Below, piece by piece: positions 46,618-56,098 of a stretch of 64,000 nt of DNA (within the stretch, counting starts at the first letter, position 1; the number at the start of each line of letters is the position of its first letter). The DNA is from an uncultured Methylophilaceae bacterium. GTDB taxonomy: Bacteria > Pseudomonadota > Gammaproteobacteria > Burkholderiales > Methylophilaceae. The position numbers and the translations under genes were made by a program. The notes under the pieces are model-generated. The model had not been told where the DNA came from. It searched no databases and saw only the letters and a list, made by a program, of their open reading frames with translations. The stretch is from contig CAILHX010000008.1 in NCBI GenBank assembly GCA_903834185.1, forward strand, positions 1-64,000, written 5' to 3'.

Positions 46618-47495
46618 GACTTTCCCTCCTTGAACAACTGATCAAGTTTTGCTTCAAAAGCGTAGTAGTCCAGAAATCCATACAATTCAGCGCGAGTTTG
46701 CATGGTACTCAGCACATTCTGCTGTGTTCCATCATTGCGTACCGCCTCATAAACCTTTAGTGCCGCCTGGTTCATGGCACGAAATGCCGATAACGGATAA
46801 AGCACCATGCTGACATCGGCACCCGCCAATTCTCGGACGGTAAACATTGGCGTGGTCCCGAATTCAGTAATATTCGCCAGCACAGGCACTTTAGCCGCAG
46901 TGGAAAACTGCTGATACATGCCGAGCTCGATAATCGCTTCTGGAAATATCATGTCGGCACCAGCTTCTACGTATGCACAAGCACGGTCTATCGCGGACTG
47001 CAGGCCTTCCATCGCCAGCGCATCGGTACGTGCCATGATGACAAAGTCCTTGTCTGTCCTGGCATCTACGGCAGCCTTGACCCTGTCCACCATTTCGCCC
47101 TGACTGACGACAGCTTTATTCGGACGATGCCCGCAGCGTTTGGTCTGCACCTGGTCTTCGATATGCACGGCAGCAACTCCCGCATTGATCATGGATTTGA
47201 TAGTGCGTGCTATATTGAATGCCCCGCCGAACCCGGTATCTATATCCACCAGCAACGGCACATCTGTAGCATCAGTGATACGCCGTGCATCTATCAGCAC
47301 ATCTTCCATGGTGGTGATGCCGAGATCAGGCACACCGAGCGATGCGGCAGCGACACCGCTGCCGGAAAGATAGAGCGCCTGATAACCGGTTTTGGTCGCC
47401 ATCATTGCCTGATAAGCATTGATAGTACCGATGATCTGTAACGGCTTTTCAGCCGCTAGTGCCGCACGAAAATGCGCCCCTGCAGATTGCTTCAT
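46614..47495 (-). CDS. prpB: 2-Methylisocitrate lyase
   Basis: 293-residue isocitrate-lyase superfamily enzyme splitting 2-methylisocitrate into pyruvate and succinate. Signature KRCGHRPNK (catalytic Cys) in [20 protein letters not shown], Mg-binding [12 protein letters not shown] and [19 protein letters not shown]. Length separates it from isocitrate lyase (over 420 residues). Succinate produced here feeds the succinate dehydrogenase encoded at 52589-55832. Confidence 0.96.
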   Translation of the reverse strand: MKQSAGAHFRAALAAEKPLQIIGTINAYQAMMATKTGYQALYLSGSGVAAASLGVPDLGITTMEDVLIDARRITDATDVPLLVDIDTGFGGAFNIARTIKSMINAGVAAVHIEDQVQTKRCGHRPNKAVVSQGEMVDRVKAAVDARTDKDFVIMARTDALAMEGLQSAIDRACAYVEAGADMIFPEAIIELGMYQQFSTAAKVPVLANITEFGTTPMFTVRELAGADVSMVLYPLSAFRAMNQAALKVYEAVRNDGTQQNVLSTMQTRAELYGFLDYYAFEAKLDQLFKEGKS

Positions 47496-47520
47496 CTATG
47501 ATCCTTAACTGAAATGACCC

Positions 47521-48513
47521 TTAACTAAAAAATGCTGCGGCTGCGCGAACAGGAATATCAACACCGGTAAGTTTGGCTTTTTGCAATACTTCCCAGAAAT
47601 AACGGTACGTAGCCCTATCATGCAATTCACCCTCGTATTGGATAGGCCCCCATGCTGCGGCCTGAGCGGCCAACAGGATATTGGCGCCCGCCTCCACTTC
47701 GCTGTAATCGGGCTTCATCGCATCCACGATGGCCTGTATCTGCGTCGGATAGATGCTCCACATGCGCATGAAACCGAATTCATTGCGTGCACGACTGGCA
47801 TCGGCAAATGTAGTCTCTGCATTTTTCAGATCCAATGTCACGTTATGCGCCGGAACGACGCCGTGCGCCAGCGCCGCAGCCACAACTTTAGTCTTTGCAC
47901 GGGCAAGCAGACGATGCTCGAACTGTCCGGGGCTGCGCATTGCGGATGCCGGGATCGCGCCGTGATGTGCGCTGACGAAATCCATCAAGCCGAAGTCCAG
48001 CACTTGCACCCAAGGTAGCGCTGCGAGCTGATGCACTTCGTGCAACGCACCATGAGTCTCGATCAATAAATGTACAGGAATGGCAGAGCTCACCCCGTGA
48101 AACATCGCAGCCTTTTGAATATATGCGATAATTTCAGCGCCCTGAGCTGCACTGGTGGATTTGGGGATAGTGATATACGCCAGCACGCTACCCAGGCCAC
48201 CGACCAGAATATCCACGTCCTTCTTCCAGGAAGGGTGTGTGTAATCGTGTATACGCGCGCCTGCCATCCTGTGTTTGTTAGCATCGCTGTTAAGTACACG
48301 GACGATCATCTCGGCGTGTGCCTGCTCTTGCCCTGCGGCAGCCCCATCCTCGCAATCGCAAGTAATATCGAAGATAGCTCCCAGACTGTCTTGCAACGAT
48401 AGCGCCTTGAGTATGAGCTTTTCACTTCCGGCGAAATGCTCACAGCTTGGAATCAGTGGGAATGGCTTTTCACCGCTGAACAAGGCCTGGCTTGGATGTA
48501 AATTTTGTGTCAT
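47521..48513 (-). CDS. CitE/HpcH-family CoA-ester lyase (paralogue A)
   Basis: 330-residue TIM-barrel protein of the citrate lyase beta/malyl-CoA lyase family. Conserved acidic motif FDITCDCEDGAAAG (residues about 48-60), metal-ligand Glu in LLIETHGALHEV and Asp in DFGLMDFVSAHHGAIP. Proteins with these particular variants often sit beside TCA-cycle genes in Betaproteobacteria. Likely reaction types are reversible cleavage of malyl-CoA, beta-methylmalyl-CoA or citramalyl-CoA; which one cannot be decided from sequence. Lies 25 bases upstream of prpB in the same operon. Confidence 0.85.
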   Translation of the reverse strand: MTQNLHPSQALFSGEKPFPLIPSCEHFAGSEKLILKALSLQDSLGAIFDITCDCEDGAAAGQEQAHAEMIVRVLNSDANKHRMAGARIHDYTHPSWKKDVDILVGGLGSVLAYITIPKSTSAAQGAEIIAYIQKAAMFHGVSSAIPVHLLIETHGALHEVHQLAALPWVQVLDFGLMDFVSAHHGAIPASAMRSPGQFEHRLLARAKTKVVAAALAHGVVPAHNVTLDLKNAETTFADASRARNEFGFMRMWSIYPTQIQAIVDAMKPDYSEVEAGANILLAAQAAAWGPIQYEGELHDRATYRYFWEVLQKAKLTGVDIPVRAAAAFFS

Positions 48514-48521
48514 AGATTTCC

Positions 48522-49586
48522 TTATTTACGTGGCATAAGCACGGTGTAATCCAGGTCAAGCACCACGTCAGGGTGATACAGCTGTTTACCATCCTGCGTT
48601 ATATGCGTTTGCTGCAATGCCTCAGCGACCTGATTCTTCAGGCCAATCAAACGCAGGCGCAACGCGGCTAAATCAGTGCGTCCGGGTATTTCCCATTTTT
48701 CCAGCACTTCCGTCCATGCATAAAACGTGTCGCCTCCGAAGCTGGGATTGCAGTGAATCCCGGCATTGATCGCGGCGATGGAGATCACATTCTCCAAACC
48801 CTCATAACTCATCGCACGGCATACGGAAATGACGTGCCCCCCGTACATCAGACGCTTGCCGAAGGAGGACGTACTCATCATGTGACTATCGAAGTGCAAT
48901 CGCGCATTGTTCTGGTAAAGCTTGGTAGCCAGTGTGTGGTCACTTTCGTCCACGGTCACACCTGACGGATGATTGATGCGCTCTCCCACCTGGTAGTCAT
49001 CCCACAAGTTAGCGCTCCCGCTTGCAGCCGTGTTCCAATGTTTGGCATCCATAAACTCAGGCACCCATAGACGGTCAACCGACACCATGGCGGGCAACTG
49101 CGGAATTACTGTTTCAGGCGCAGGCGCGTTGATATTGTTCTTATGAACCATCACCCAGCGCACCCATGACAATACCTCCTGTCCATGCTGGTTTTTGCTG
49201 ACCGAGCGTACATAAACGACGCCGGACTTGCCGTTGGAGTTTTGCTTGAGACCGATGATAGTAGAACTGGTGGTGAGCGTATCTCCCGCATAAACAGGAT
49301 CGGTGAAGCGCACATCGGCGTAGCCGAGATTAGCCACCGCATTCACCGAGATATCCGGCACTGTTTTGCCAAAAGCGATATGGAAAACCAGCAGATCATC
49401 CATGGGCATGGCGCGATAACCCAGCGCTATCGCTACTGGCAGGTTGCAATGTGTCACATGGCGAGCACCGGTAAGTGCGATGTATAGTGCGCGCTCACCA
49501 TCGGTGATGGTGCGGGGTGTAGCGTGGTGTATTATCTGGCCGAGACGAAAATCCTCGAAAAAGTTACCTCCGGAAATTTTGCTCAT
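48522..49586 (-). CDS. Mesaconyl-CoA hydratase-like (double MaoC) protein
   Basis: 354-residue protein with two hot-dog (MaoC-like) halves. The opening GNFFEDFRLGQIIHHATPRTITDGERALYIALTGAR, the DDLLVFHIAFGKTVPDISVNAVANLGYADVRF stretch and YAGDTLTTSSTIIGLKQNSNGKSGVVYVRS closely resemble, from memory, mesaconyl-CoA hydratase (beta-methylmalyl-CoA dehydratase) of Rhodobacter. The C-terminal half keeps NNARLHFDSHMMSTSSFGKRLMYGGHV. It sits between two CitE-type genes, which would make or split its hydroxylated product. Itaconyl-CoA hydratase activity is an alternative. Start overlaps the stop of the upstream citE-like gene. Confidence 0.83.
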   Translation of the reverse strand: MSKISGGNFFEDFRLGQIIHHATPRTITDGERALYIALTGARHVTHCNLPVAIALGYRAMPMDDLLVFHIAFGKTVPDISVNAVANLGYADVRFTDPVYAGDTLTTSSTIIGLKQNSNGKSGVVYVRSVSKNQHGQEVLSWVRWVMVHKNNINAPAPETVIPQLPAMVSVDRLWVPEFMDAKHWNTAASGSANLWDDYQVGERINHPSGVTVDESDHTLATKLYQNNARLHFDSHMMSTSSFGKRLMYGGHVISVCRAMSYEGLENVISIAAINAGIHCNPSFGGDTFYAWTEVLEKWEIPGRTDLAALRLRLIGLKNQVAEALQQTHITQDGKQLYHPDVVLDLDYTVLMPRK

Positions 49587-50461
49587 AGCTGCTGTTCCAG
49601 TTTTTCTATCATGTCGCTCAGGTGCAACAGCCGGCGGGCGGCGGCAAGGTGGTGATGTTCCACCAACTTGTCGTTCACCAGCACGGTGCCACGACCTGCA
49701 GCATTAGCTTTGGTGAGCGCCTCGATCACCTCTTTTGCCCAACGCACTTCAGATGGCTTGGGCGTATAGGCATCGTTGCTGTAATCAAGCTGCGATGGAT
49801 GCACCAGTGACTTGCCGTCAAAACCCATATCACGTCCCATGCGACATGCATACTCAAACCCTGCAATGTCCTTAAGATCGCTATTGATTCCGTCTATCAC
49901 TGCTCTGTCATACGCACGTGCCGCCAGAACTACCAATGACAGACTAGTCAACAATGCAGTACGCTCATGAGTGGATCTTGCGTGTAGCTCGGATATCAAG
50001 TCGGAGGTGGCAATCACCAGGCAGGCGATGCGATCGGATGCGCTGGCAATCTCTTCTGCATGTAAAACCGCCAATGGAGTCTCTATGATGACCATGACCG
50101 GCAGATCTTTTCCACCCGCCGCGTCCAGCACCTCCAGACATTCCAGCAGATCTGCGCGACTTTCTATATTGGGGAATAATATGGCGTCCGCGCCAATATT
50201 GGCGACGGCCTTAATGTCGTCACGCCCCCACGGAGAATCAAGGTCATTCACACGCACCACGACTTCGCGCCCGCCATAACCGCCTTGCTTGATGGCTTGC
50301 ACCACATTCTTGCGTGAAATCTCTTTGGCATCGATCAGGATCGGTTGACCCAGATCCAGCAACAGCGAGTCCACGTGCAAGGTACGCGCCTTCTCCAGGT
50401 AGCGCGGATTGCAACCTGGCACATAAAGCATAGATCGACGTGGCCGGAAATGCTGATTCAT
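49583..50461 (-). CDS. CitE-family protein lacking the DLED motif (paralogue B)
   Basis: 292-residue CitE-fold protein: RRSMLYVPGCNPRYLEKARTLHVDSLLLD is standard, but the next residues read LGQPILIDAK where the family has LEDAV or LEDGV. The two acidic residues that lie in the active site of citrate/malyl-CoA lyases are thus Gly and Gln. The proposed metal ligands remain (Glu in VIIETPLAV, Asp in ATSDLISELHA), as does the later SLVHPSQL. It may have altered activity (for example thioesterase) or be a non-catalytic partner. First gene of the minus-strand operon. Confidence 0.83.
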   Translation of the reverse strand: MNQHFRPRRSMLYVPGCNPRYLEKARTLHVDSLLLDLGQPILIDAKEISRKNVVQAIKQGGYGGREVVVRVNDLDSPWGRDDIKAVANIGADAILFPNIESRADLLECLEVLDAAGGKDLPVMVIIETPLAVLHAEEIASASDRIACLVIATSDLISELHARSTHERTALLTSLSLVVLAARAYDRAVIDGINSDLKDIAGFEYACRMGRDMGFDGKSLVHPSQLDYSNDAYTPKPSEVRWAKEVIEALTKANAAGRGTVLVNDKLVEHHHLAAARRLLHLSDMIEKLEQQL

Positions 50462-50499
50462 AATTTAGAGTATGGTTAAATTCTGATTGATTTCCAGGC

Positions 50500-50529
50500 A
50501 TTCTATCGGCGCACCATCGACAGTGTCAA
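50500..50529 (-). promoter_or_regulatory. Sigma-70 promoter of the citE-maoC-citE-prpBCD operon
   Basis: On the minus strand TTGACA (50529-50524) and TAGAAT (50505-50500) are 18 bp apart; perfect -35 and 5 of 6 at -10. The first start codon is 39 bp downstream of the -10 box. Confidence 0.7.
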
Positions 50530-50535
50530 CATATA

Positions 50536-50562
50536 TCTTATGTCTTATATATTACATAAGAC
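50536..50562. promoter_or_regulatory. Overlapping inverted repeats, probable GntR operator
   Basis: Two overlapping perfect dyads: TCTTATGT (50536-50543) with ACATAAGA (50554-50561), and GTCTTAT (50542-50548) with ATAAGAC (50556-50562). They lie between the divergent promoters, 7 bp upstream of the -35 of the minus-strand operon and 24 bp upstream of the -10 of gntR, so one bound regulator could control both directions. Confidence 0.55.
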
Positions 50563-50585
50563 TATAGACTAAAATCCCATCATGA

Positions 50586-50591
50586 TATAAT
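50586..50591 (+). promoter_or_regulatory. -10 box of the gntR-malic enzyme-sdh operon
   Basis: TATAAT preceded by TGA (extended -10), 27 bp before the gntR start codon; no clear -35. Confidence 0.6.
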
Positions 50592-50617
50592 ATTCAAAAA
50601 TACCGTACGAGGACGCG

Positions 50618-51352
50618 ATGAATAAACAACTCAATCCACCGAGCTTCAGACCGCTATACGATCAGATAAAAGTCCTGATCACGCAGAGTCTGATCGCAGG
50701 CGAATGGAAACCGGGCGAAGCCATTCCCAGTGAAATCGAACTGGCGCATCGCTACAAGGTAAGCCAGGGCACTGTTCGCAAAGCAATAGACGGTCTGGCA
50801 GCCGAGAATATTGTAGTGAGGCGTCAGGGCAAGGGCACATATGTTGCGACCCATAATGAAGAAGCAAGCAAGTTGCGCTTTTTAAGATTGACCGCATCGA
50901 ATGGCAAAAAAGAGTTGCTGCAGCATCAGCTTATCAGCTGCGTCCGCAGCAAAGCACAGGGAGAAGTCGCCCGTATGCTCGCACTCAAGGCAGGGACTTC
51001 GGTGATTGAGGTAAAACGCCTGCTCAATTTTTCGGACCGGTCATTGATCCTGGATCACATCATCCTCCCCTCCGGGCCGTTCAAAGGTCTGGGGGCTGCG
51101 CGTATCGAGGAGAATAAAGGCTCGATGTACAGCATGTACGAAACGCAATACGGCATTCGCATGGTACGCGCCGAAGAACGGCTGAAAGCCATTGCCGCAG
51201 ATAAGTCCAGTGCAAAGGAACTTGGCATTGCGCCAGGATTCCCACTACTCAGTATCGAGCGAGTCTCCTACACCTATGGTGACAAACCCATGGAATGGCG
51301 CCTGGGACTGTGCGTGACGGACGATCACCATTATGTGAACGAGCTCGAATAA
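50618..51352 (+). CDS. GntR/HutC-family transcriptional regulator
   Basis: 244-residue regulator. N-terminal winged helix about 8-75 (YDQIKVLITQSLIAGEWKPGEAIPSEIELAHRYKVSQGTVRKAIDGL, RRQGKGTYVA) and a C-terminal UTRA effector domain about 95-240. The HutC subgroup usually senses small organic acids or sugars. Position between the methylcitrate/citE operon and malic enzyme-sdh genes suggests it controls both and senses an intermediate such as a C4 or C7 acid or CoA ester (inference). Preceded by its own promoter and a dyad. Confidence 0.9.
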   Translation: MNKQLNPPSFRPLYDQIKVLITQSLIAGEWKPGEAIPSEIELAHRYKVSQGTVRKAIDGLAAENIVVRRQGKGTYVATHNEEASKLRFLRLTASNGKKELLQHQLISCVRSKAQGEVARMLALKAGTSVIEVKRLLNFSDRSLILDHIILPSGPFKGLGAARIEENKGSMYSMYETQYGIRMVRAEERLKAIAADKSSAKELGIAPGFPLLSIERVSYTYGDKPMEWRLGLCVTDDHHYVNELE

Positions 51353-51383
51353 TTTAAATTTTATAAATCAAGAAAAACAGACT

Positions 51384-52571
51384 ATGACAGACCTTAAAAA
51401 ACGCGCTCTGGATTACCATGAGCTACCGAAACCCGGCAAACTATCGGTGGAGTCCTCCAAGCCGTGCACGACACAGGATGACTTATCCCTTGCCTACACC
51501 CCAGGCGTAGCCGAACCCGTGCGTGAGATCAACCGCGACCCGGCCAATGCCTATCGCTTTACCAATAAAGGCAATCTTGTCGCAGTGATTACCGATGGCA
51601 CAGCAGTGCTGGGTTTGGGCAACATGGGGGCCCTGGCAAGCAAACCCGTGATGGAAGGCAAGGCGGTGCTATTTAAACGTTTCGCCGGAATCGACGTTTT
51701 TGATATTGAAATCACCGCTCCGACCATAGAAGCTTTCATTGAAACGGTAGTCAATATCTCTCCTACGTTCGGTGGGATCAATCTGGAAGATATCGCGGCA
51801 CCGCATTGCTTCAGAATCGAAAAGGAATTACGGGAGCGACTGGATATTCCGGTATTTCACGATGATCAGCACGGCACGGCAGTGATCGTCTGTGCTGCAT
51901 TGCTGAATGCCCTCGAGCTGCAAGGAAAGCGACTTGAATCCGTGCGCATCGTTTTTCTGGGAGCGGGCGCAGCGGGATGTGCCTGCGCAAGACTGCTCAA
52001 AGTGATGGGTGCCAACGACATCACCATGGTCGATAAAACCGGTGTTCTGCATGATGGCAGAACAGACAAGGATGTACTCCCTGCCGATCTGTTGCGCAAC
52101 ACCACAGCACGCAGCTTAAGCGACGTGATGCCTGGCGCCGATGTTTTCATCGGTGTTTCTGCCGCCAATGCGCTGCCGCCCGAGCTGGTCAAAGCCATGG
52201 CCGATAAACCGGTGATCTTTGCTCTTGCCAACCCCGATCCCGAGATTCTTCCCTCGGTTGCCCATGCCATACGCGATGACATCATCATGGCTACTGGCCG
52301 TTCAGACTTTCCCAACCAGGTTAACAATGCTTTGTGCTTTCCTTATCTGTTCCGTGGCGCACTTGACGCAAAAGCCAAACAAATCACTGAAGCGATGCAG
52401 ATCGCTGCAGCCAGAGCACTCGCAGAAATAGCGAGAGAACCGGTGCCGCAAGTGGTGCTGAATGCGTACAAGCTGAAGGAACTGCATTTCGGTAAGGAAT
52501 ATTTCATCCCCAAACCCTTTGACCCGCGCCTGCTGGAACGTGTAGCACCCGCCGTCGCCAATGCAGTCTAG
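51384..52571 (+). CDS. Malic enzyme (oxaloacetate-decarboxylating), short form
   Basis: 395-residue NAD(P)-dependent malic enzyme converting malate to pyruvate and CO2. Catalytic Tyr/Lys regions LAYTPGVAEP and GNMGALASKPVMEGKAVLFKRFAGID, metal site NLEDIAAPHCF and FHDDQHGTAVI, nucleotide loop VFLGAGAAGCACARLL, and NPDPEI. The phosphotransacetylase-like domain of MaeB-type enzymes is absent. It can supply pyruvate and NADPH from the malate made by fumarase at 58900. Same direction as gntR, 31 bases downstream. Confidence 0.93.
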   Translation: MTDLKKRALDYHELPKPGKLSVESSKPCTTQDDLSLAYTPGVAEPVREINRDPANAYRFTNKGNLVAVITDGTAVLGLGNMGALASKPVMEGKAVLFKRFAGIDVFDIEITAPTIEAFIETVVNISPTFGGINLEDIAAPHCFRIEKELRERLDIPVFHDDQHGTAVIVCAALLNALELQGKRLESVRIVFLGAGAAGCACARLLKVMGANDITMVDKTGVLHDGRTDKDVLPADLLRNTTARSLSDVMPGADVFIGVSAANALPPELVKAMADKPVIFALANPDPEILPSVAHAIRDDIIMATGRSDFPNQVNNALCFPYLFRGALDAKAKQITEAMQIAAARALAEIAREPVPQVVLNAYKLKELHFGKEYFIPKPFDPRLLERVAPAVANAV

Positions 52572-52588
52572 CGCAGGATCACCCGCAA

Positions 52589-52963
52589 ATGAAAAATGCC
52601 AGGCCGAAAAACCTTAATCTGCTCAGCATCCGACTGCCGCTGCCTGCTTTGGTATCCATCCTGCATAGAGCCAGCGGGTTCCTGCTTTTTCTTGCGCTAC
52701 CCTTTTTATTGCTCGCCCTGCAAAGTTCGCTAAAGTCGGCAATACAATTCCAGCATATCGCCGACCTGCTTTCCCAACCTGCTGCCAAATTAATGTTGGT
52801 GATTCTGGGCTGGGCAGCCATTCATCATCTTCTTGCCGGAATACGACACCTTTTGATGGATATGCATTGGGCAATAACACTACCTAAGGCACGAACCTCT
52901 GCGCGTATGGTATTGCTGTCGAGCGCGATCCTGACTTTTCTCGTCGCGAGATGGTTATGGTAG
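52589..52963 (+). CDS. sdhC: Succinate dehydrogenase cytochrome b556 subunit
   Basis: 124-residue membrane anchor with three helices. RPKNLNLLSIRLPLPALVSILHRASGFLLFLALP contains the Ser and Arg of the quinone site (SILHRASG), and HHLLAGIRHLLMDM carries the haem-ligand His. Ends 13 bases inside sdhD. Confidence 0.93.
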   Translation: MKNARPKNLNLLSIRLPLPALVSILHRASGFLLFLALPFLLLALQSSLKSAIQFQHIADLLSQPAAKLMLVILGWAAIHHLLAGIRHLLMDMHWAITLPKARTSARMVLLSSAILTFLVARWLW

Positions 52964-53307
52964 ACAGGCTATTCAGCCGGAAGTATTCCGGCATGCGCCA
53001 CTGGCTTTTGCAGCGCCTCACCGCGGTGCTCATGACCTTATATCTAATGCTTCTGGGCGCACTACTCTTTGCACAACATCCCACTCAATACACCGCCTGG
53101 AAAGCCCTGCTTAGTCCATTGTGGCTGCGTGGTGCGACCTTGTTGTTTTTGTTAAGCCTGTTTTTTCATGCCTGGTTAGGTGTGCGTGATATTTTTAACG
53201 ATTATGTGCATCCACTTGTTTTAAGAAGCTTTTTACATGGCGCTGTTGCGATTACGCTTATCGCATATTCAGTATGGTCAGTGAATATCTTATGGAGCGT
53301 GCGATAG
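52951..53307 (+). CDS. sdhD: Succinate dehydrogenase membrane anchor subunit
   Basis: 118 residues, three membrane helices; [27 protein letters not shown] at the N-terminus and [18 protein letters not shown], where His and Asp-Tyr pairs contribute to haem and quinone binding. A second in-frame ATG at 52957 is an equally plausible start. Confidence 0.92.
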   Translation: MVMVDRLFSRKYSGMRHWLLQRLTAVLMTLYLMLLGALLFAQHPTQYTAWKALLSPLWLRGATLLFLLSLFFHAWLGVRDIFNDYVHPLVLRSFLHGAVAITLIAYSVWSVNILWSVR

Positions 53308-53308
53308 C

Positions 53309-55072
53309 ATGCCTATGGACACACTTCAATTCGATGCGGTAATCGTTGGTGGAGGTGGAGCCGGCCTGCGCGCAGCGCTACAACTTGCCGAGAGCGGGCA
53401 GACCGTCGCGGTGCTCTCCAAGGTATTCCCTACACGTTCGCATACCGTGGCAGCACAGGGAGGCATTGCCGCTGCATTGGGTAATGTTTCTGAAGATAAC
53501 TGGCTGTGGCATATGTACGACACCATCAAAGGTTCGGACTTTCTGGGTGATCAGGATGCCATCGAATTCATGTGCCGCAATGCCGCCAAAGCGATCTATG
53601 AACTGGAGCATTTCGGCATGCCGTTTGATCGCCTGGAAAGCGGCAAAATCTTTCAGCGGCCTTTCGGCGGCATGACACAGGACTTCGGTGGAAAACCGAT
53701 TTCGCGTACCTGTGCCGTTGCGGATAGAACAGGTCATGCCATGCTGCATACCTTGTACCAGCGTAACGTCAAATCCAACACCCGATTCTTTATCGAATGG
53801 CTGGCGCTGGATCTGGTGCGGGATGAAGCAGGCACCGTGCTTGGCGTGACGGCACTGGAAATTGAAACCGGCGAAGTTCGGTTATTCCAGGCTAAAACCA
53901 CGATGCTGGCCACCGGCGGCGCAGCCCGCATATTCCAGGCCAGTACCAATGCATTCATCAATACCGGCGATGGGCTGGGGATGGCGGCAAGAGCCGGCAT
54001 TCCATTACAGGACATGGAGTTCTGGCAATTCCACCCCACCGGCGTGTTGTATGCAGGTGTGTTGATTACCGAAGGCGTACGCGGCGAAGGCGGTTATCTG
54101 GTCAATAGCGAAGGCGAGCGTTTTATGGAACGCTACGCGCCCAAAGCCAAGGACCTTGCAAGCCGCGATGTGATCGCGCGCGCTGTCGCCACAGAAATAA
54201 GAGAGGGGCGCGGTGTTGGTGAGAACAAGGATGCGATATACCTGAAGATGGATCATTTAGGCGCAGATGTGATCAACACCCGCCTGCCGGGAATACGCGA
54301 GATCGCCGTGACTTTTGCCAATATCGACCCCTACCGCGAACCCATACCAGTGGTACCAACAGCCCATTACATGATGGGCGGCATCCCCACCAATCTGAAT
54401 GGTCAGGTCATCATCCCGGGACAGAACGGTGACGATGAAGTCATCGCAGGACTTTATGCCGTAGGCGAATGCGCTTGCGTTTCAGTTCACGGCGCCAACC
54501 GGCTGGGTTCCAACTCACTGCTGGATCTGGTGGTATTTGGACGAGCAGCGGGAGACAAGATGGTCAGTGACATTCAATTGCAGCCTCACCACAAACCACT
54601 ACCCGCGGACGCAGGAGAATTTACCCAGGCACGCCTGACCAGACTGGATCTGCAACGTAACGGCGAATCGGTGAGCGAGGTCGGCAAAGCGATGCGTAAC
54701 ACCATGCAAACTCATTGCGGCGTATTCCGCTTCCCGGATCTTCTCGCACAAGGCGTTACGGAAATCACCAAGGTCAGTCAGCGGCTCGCTCATACCGAGA
54801 TCAAGGACAAAAGCAAAGTATTCAACACGGCGCGGGTCGAGGCGCTGGAACTGGACAATCTGATGCAAGTCGCGTTGGCCACCATGACGGCTGCCCAGGC
54901 CCGCGAGGAAAGCCGCGGGGCGCACTGCCGCGAAGATTTTCCGGCACGTGACGACGAGCGCTGGCTGAAACATTCGCTGTATTTTTCCCGGGAAAATCAA
55001 CTTGGCTATAAGCCTGTCCGGATGAAACCGCTTACCGTAGACAGTTTTCCTCTCAAAGCCAGAATCTATTGA
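53309..55072 (+). CDS. sdhA: Succinate dehydrogenase flavoprotein subunit
   Basis: 587-residue catalytic subunit of complex II. FAD motif [20 protein letters not shown] at about 10-29, the His that carries covalent FAD in [17 protein letters not shown], substrate-site FWQFHPTGV and [19 protein letters not shown], and [26 protein letters not shown] near the end. Confidence 0.97.
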   Translation: MPMDTLQFDAVIVGGGGAGLRAALQLAESGQTVAVLSKVFPTRSHTVAAQGGIAAALGNVSEDNWLWHMYDTIKGSDFLGDQDAIEFMCRNAAKAIYELEHFGMPFDRLESGKIFQRPFGGMTQDFGGKPISRTCAVADRTGHAMLHTLYQRNVKSNTRFFIEWLALDLVRDEAGTVLGVTALEIETGEVRLFQAKTTMLATGGAARIFQASTNAFINTGDGLGMAARAGIPLQDMEFWQFHPTGVLYAGVLITEGVRGEGGYLVNSEGERFMERYAPKAKDLASRDVIARAVATEIREGRGVGENKDAIYLKMDHLGADVINTRLPGIREIAVTFANIDPYREPIPVVPTAHYMMGGIPTNLNGQVIIPGQNGDDEVIAGLYAVGECACVSVHGANRLGSNSLLDLVVFGRAAGDKMVSDIQLQPHHKPLPADAGEFTQARLTRLDLQRNGESVSEVGKAMRNTMQTHCGVFRFPDLLAQGVTEITKVSQRLAHTEIKDKSKVFNTARVEALELDNLMQVALATMTAAQAREESRGAHCREDFPARDDERWLKHSLYFSRENQLGYKPVRMKPLTVDSFPLKARIY

Positions 55073-55091
55073 AGCAATAGGGATAAAAATC

Positions 55092-55832
55092 ATGCATTTT
55101 TCTATTTATCGCTACAACCCGGATATTGATTCTGCGCCTTATATGCAGAATTACGAGATCGAGCTGGAGAGCAGCGACAAGATGTTGCTTGACGCCCTGG
55201 TGCGTATCAAGGAAGTGGATGACACTTTAAGCTTGCGTAAATCCTGCAGGGAAGGGGTATGCGGCTCGGATGCCATGAACATCAATGGCAAAAACGGCCT
55301 GGCCTGCATTACCAAAATCTCCGATCTCACTCAGCCGGTGGTACTTCGCCCTTTGCCCGGATTACCGGTGATTCGAGACCTGGTGGTAGACATGACGCAG
55401 TTTTTCGAACACTACAACTCCATCAAACCTTATTTGATCAACAACGACCCGCTACCCGAAAAAGAGCGCCTGCAGTCTCCCGCAGACCGGGCTAAACTGG
55501 ATGGGCTTTATGAGTGCGTGCTGTGCGGAGCCTGCACTACCTCTTGCCCTTCTTTCTGGTGGAATCCGGATAAATTCGTTGGCCCGGCCAGTCTGTTACA
55601 GGCCTACCGCTTTATCGCCGATAGCCGCGATCAGGCAACCGAAGAAAGACTGGATAACCTGGAAGACCCTTATCGCCTTTACCGCTGCCACAACATCATG
55701 AATTGTGCCGATGTATGTCCGAAAAAACTGAACCCGTCTTTGGCCATCAGCAACATCAAGGACATGAAACTCAACGATATAAAAAACAGAATATCCGACC
55801 GTACTGTATCGATAAAGGTACATTCAAAATGA
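55092..55832 (+). CDS. sdhB: Succinate dehydrogenase iron-sulfur subunit
   Basis: 246 residues. [2Fe-2S] ligands in CREGVCGSDAMNINGKNGLAC, [4Fe-4S] and [3Fe-4S] ligands in CVLCGACTTSCPSFWWNPDKFVGPA and CHNIMNCADVCPKKLNP. Slightly longer than E. coli SdhB. Stop overlaps the sdhE start (ATGA). Confidence 0.97.
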   Translation: MHFSIYRYNPDIDSAPYMQNYEIELESSDKMLLDALVRIKEVDDTLSLRKSCREGVCGSDAMNINGKNGLACITKISDLTQPVVLRPLPGLPVIRDLVVDMTQFFEHYNSIKPYLINNDPLPEKERLQSPADRAKLDGLYECVLCGACTTSCPSFWWNPDKFVGPASLLQAYRFIADSRDQATEERLDNLEDPYRLYRCHNIMNCADVCPKKLNPSLAISNIKDMKLNDIKNRISDRTVSIKVHSK

Positions 55833-56098
55833 CTATAGAAACACAACGCATGCAATGGCGATGCCGCCGCGGATTGCTGGAACTTGATATCGTTCTTGAA
55901 CGCTTTGTATCCCGCTGCTATGAACACCTGGCTGCAGAACAACTGCGCATATTCGATGACTTGCTGAACTATACAGATAATGAACTACTGGATCTGATTA
56001 TCAACCGCAGCCAAAGTCCGAACCGTGAAGTACAGGAACTCGTGCTATTGATGCGAAATCCCCCGGTTGATTTTGCGCAGCAGGAGTCGATTACATGA
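55829..56098 (+). CDS. sdhE: FAD assembly factor SdhE
   Basis: 89-residue SdhE that promotes covalent flavinylation of SdhA. The conserved RGLLELDIVLERF motif (RGxxE) at about 14-26 is the SdhA contact. The open frame extends upstream inside sdhB, but the ATG at 55829 gives the normal length. Overlaps the next gene by 4 bases. Confidence 0.93.
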   Translation: MTIETQRMQWRCRRGLLELDIVLERFVSRCYEHLAAEQLRIFDDLLNYTDNELLDLIINRSQSPNREVQELVLLMRNPPVDFAQQESIT

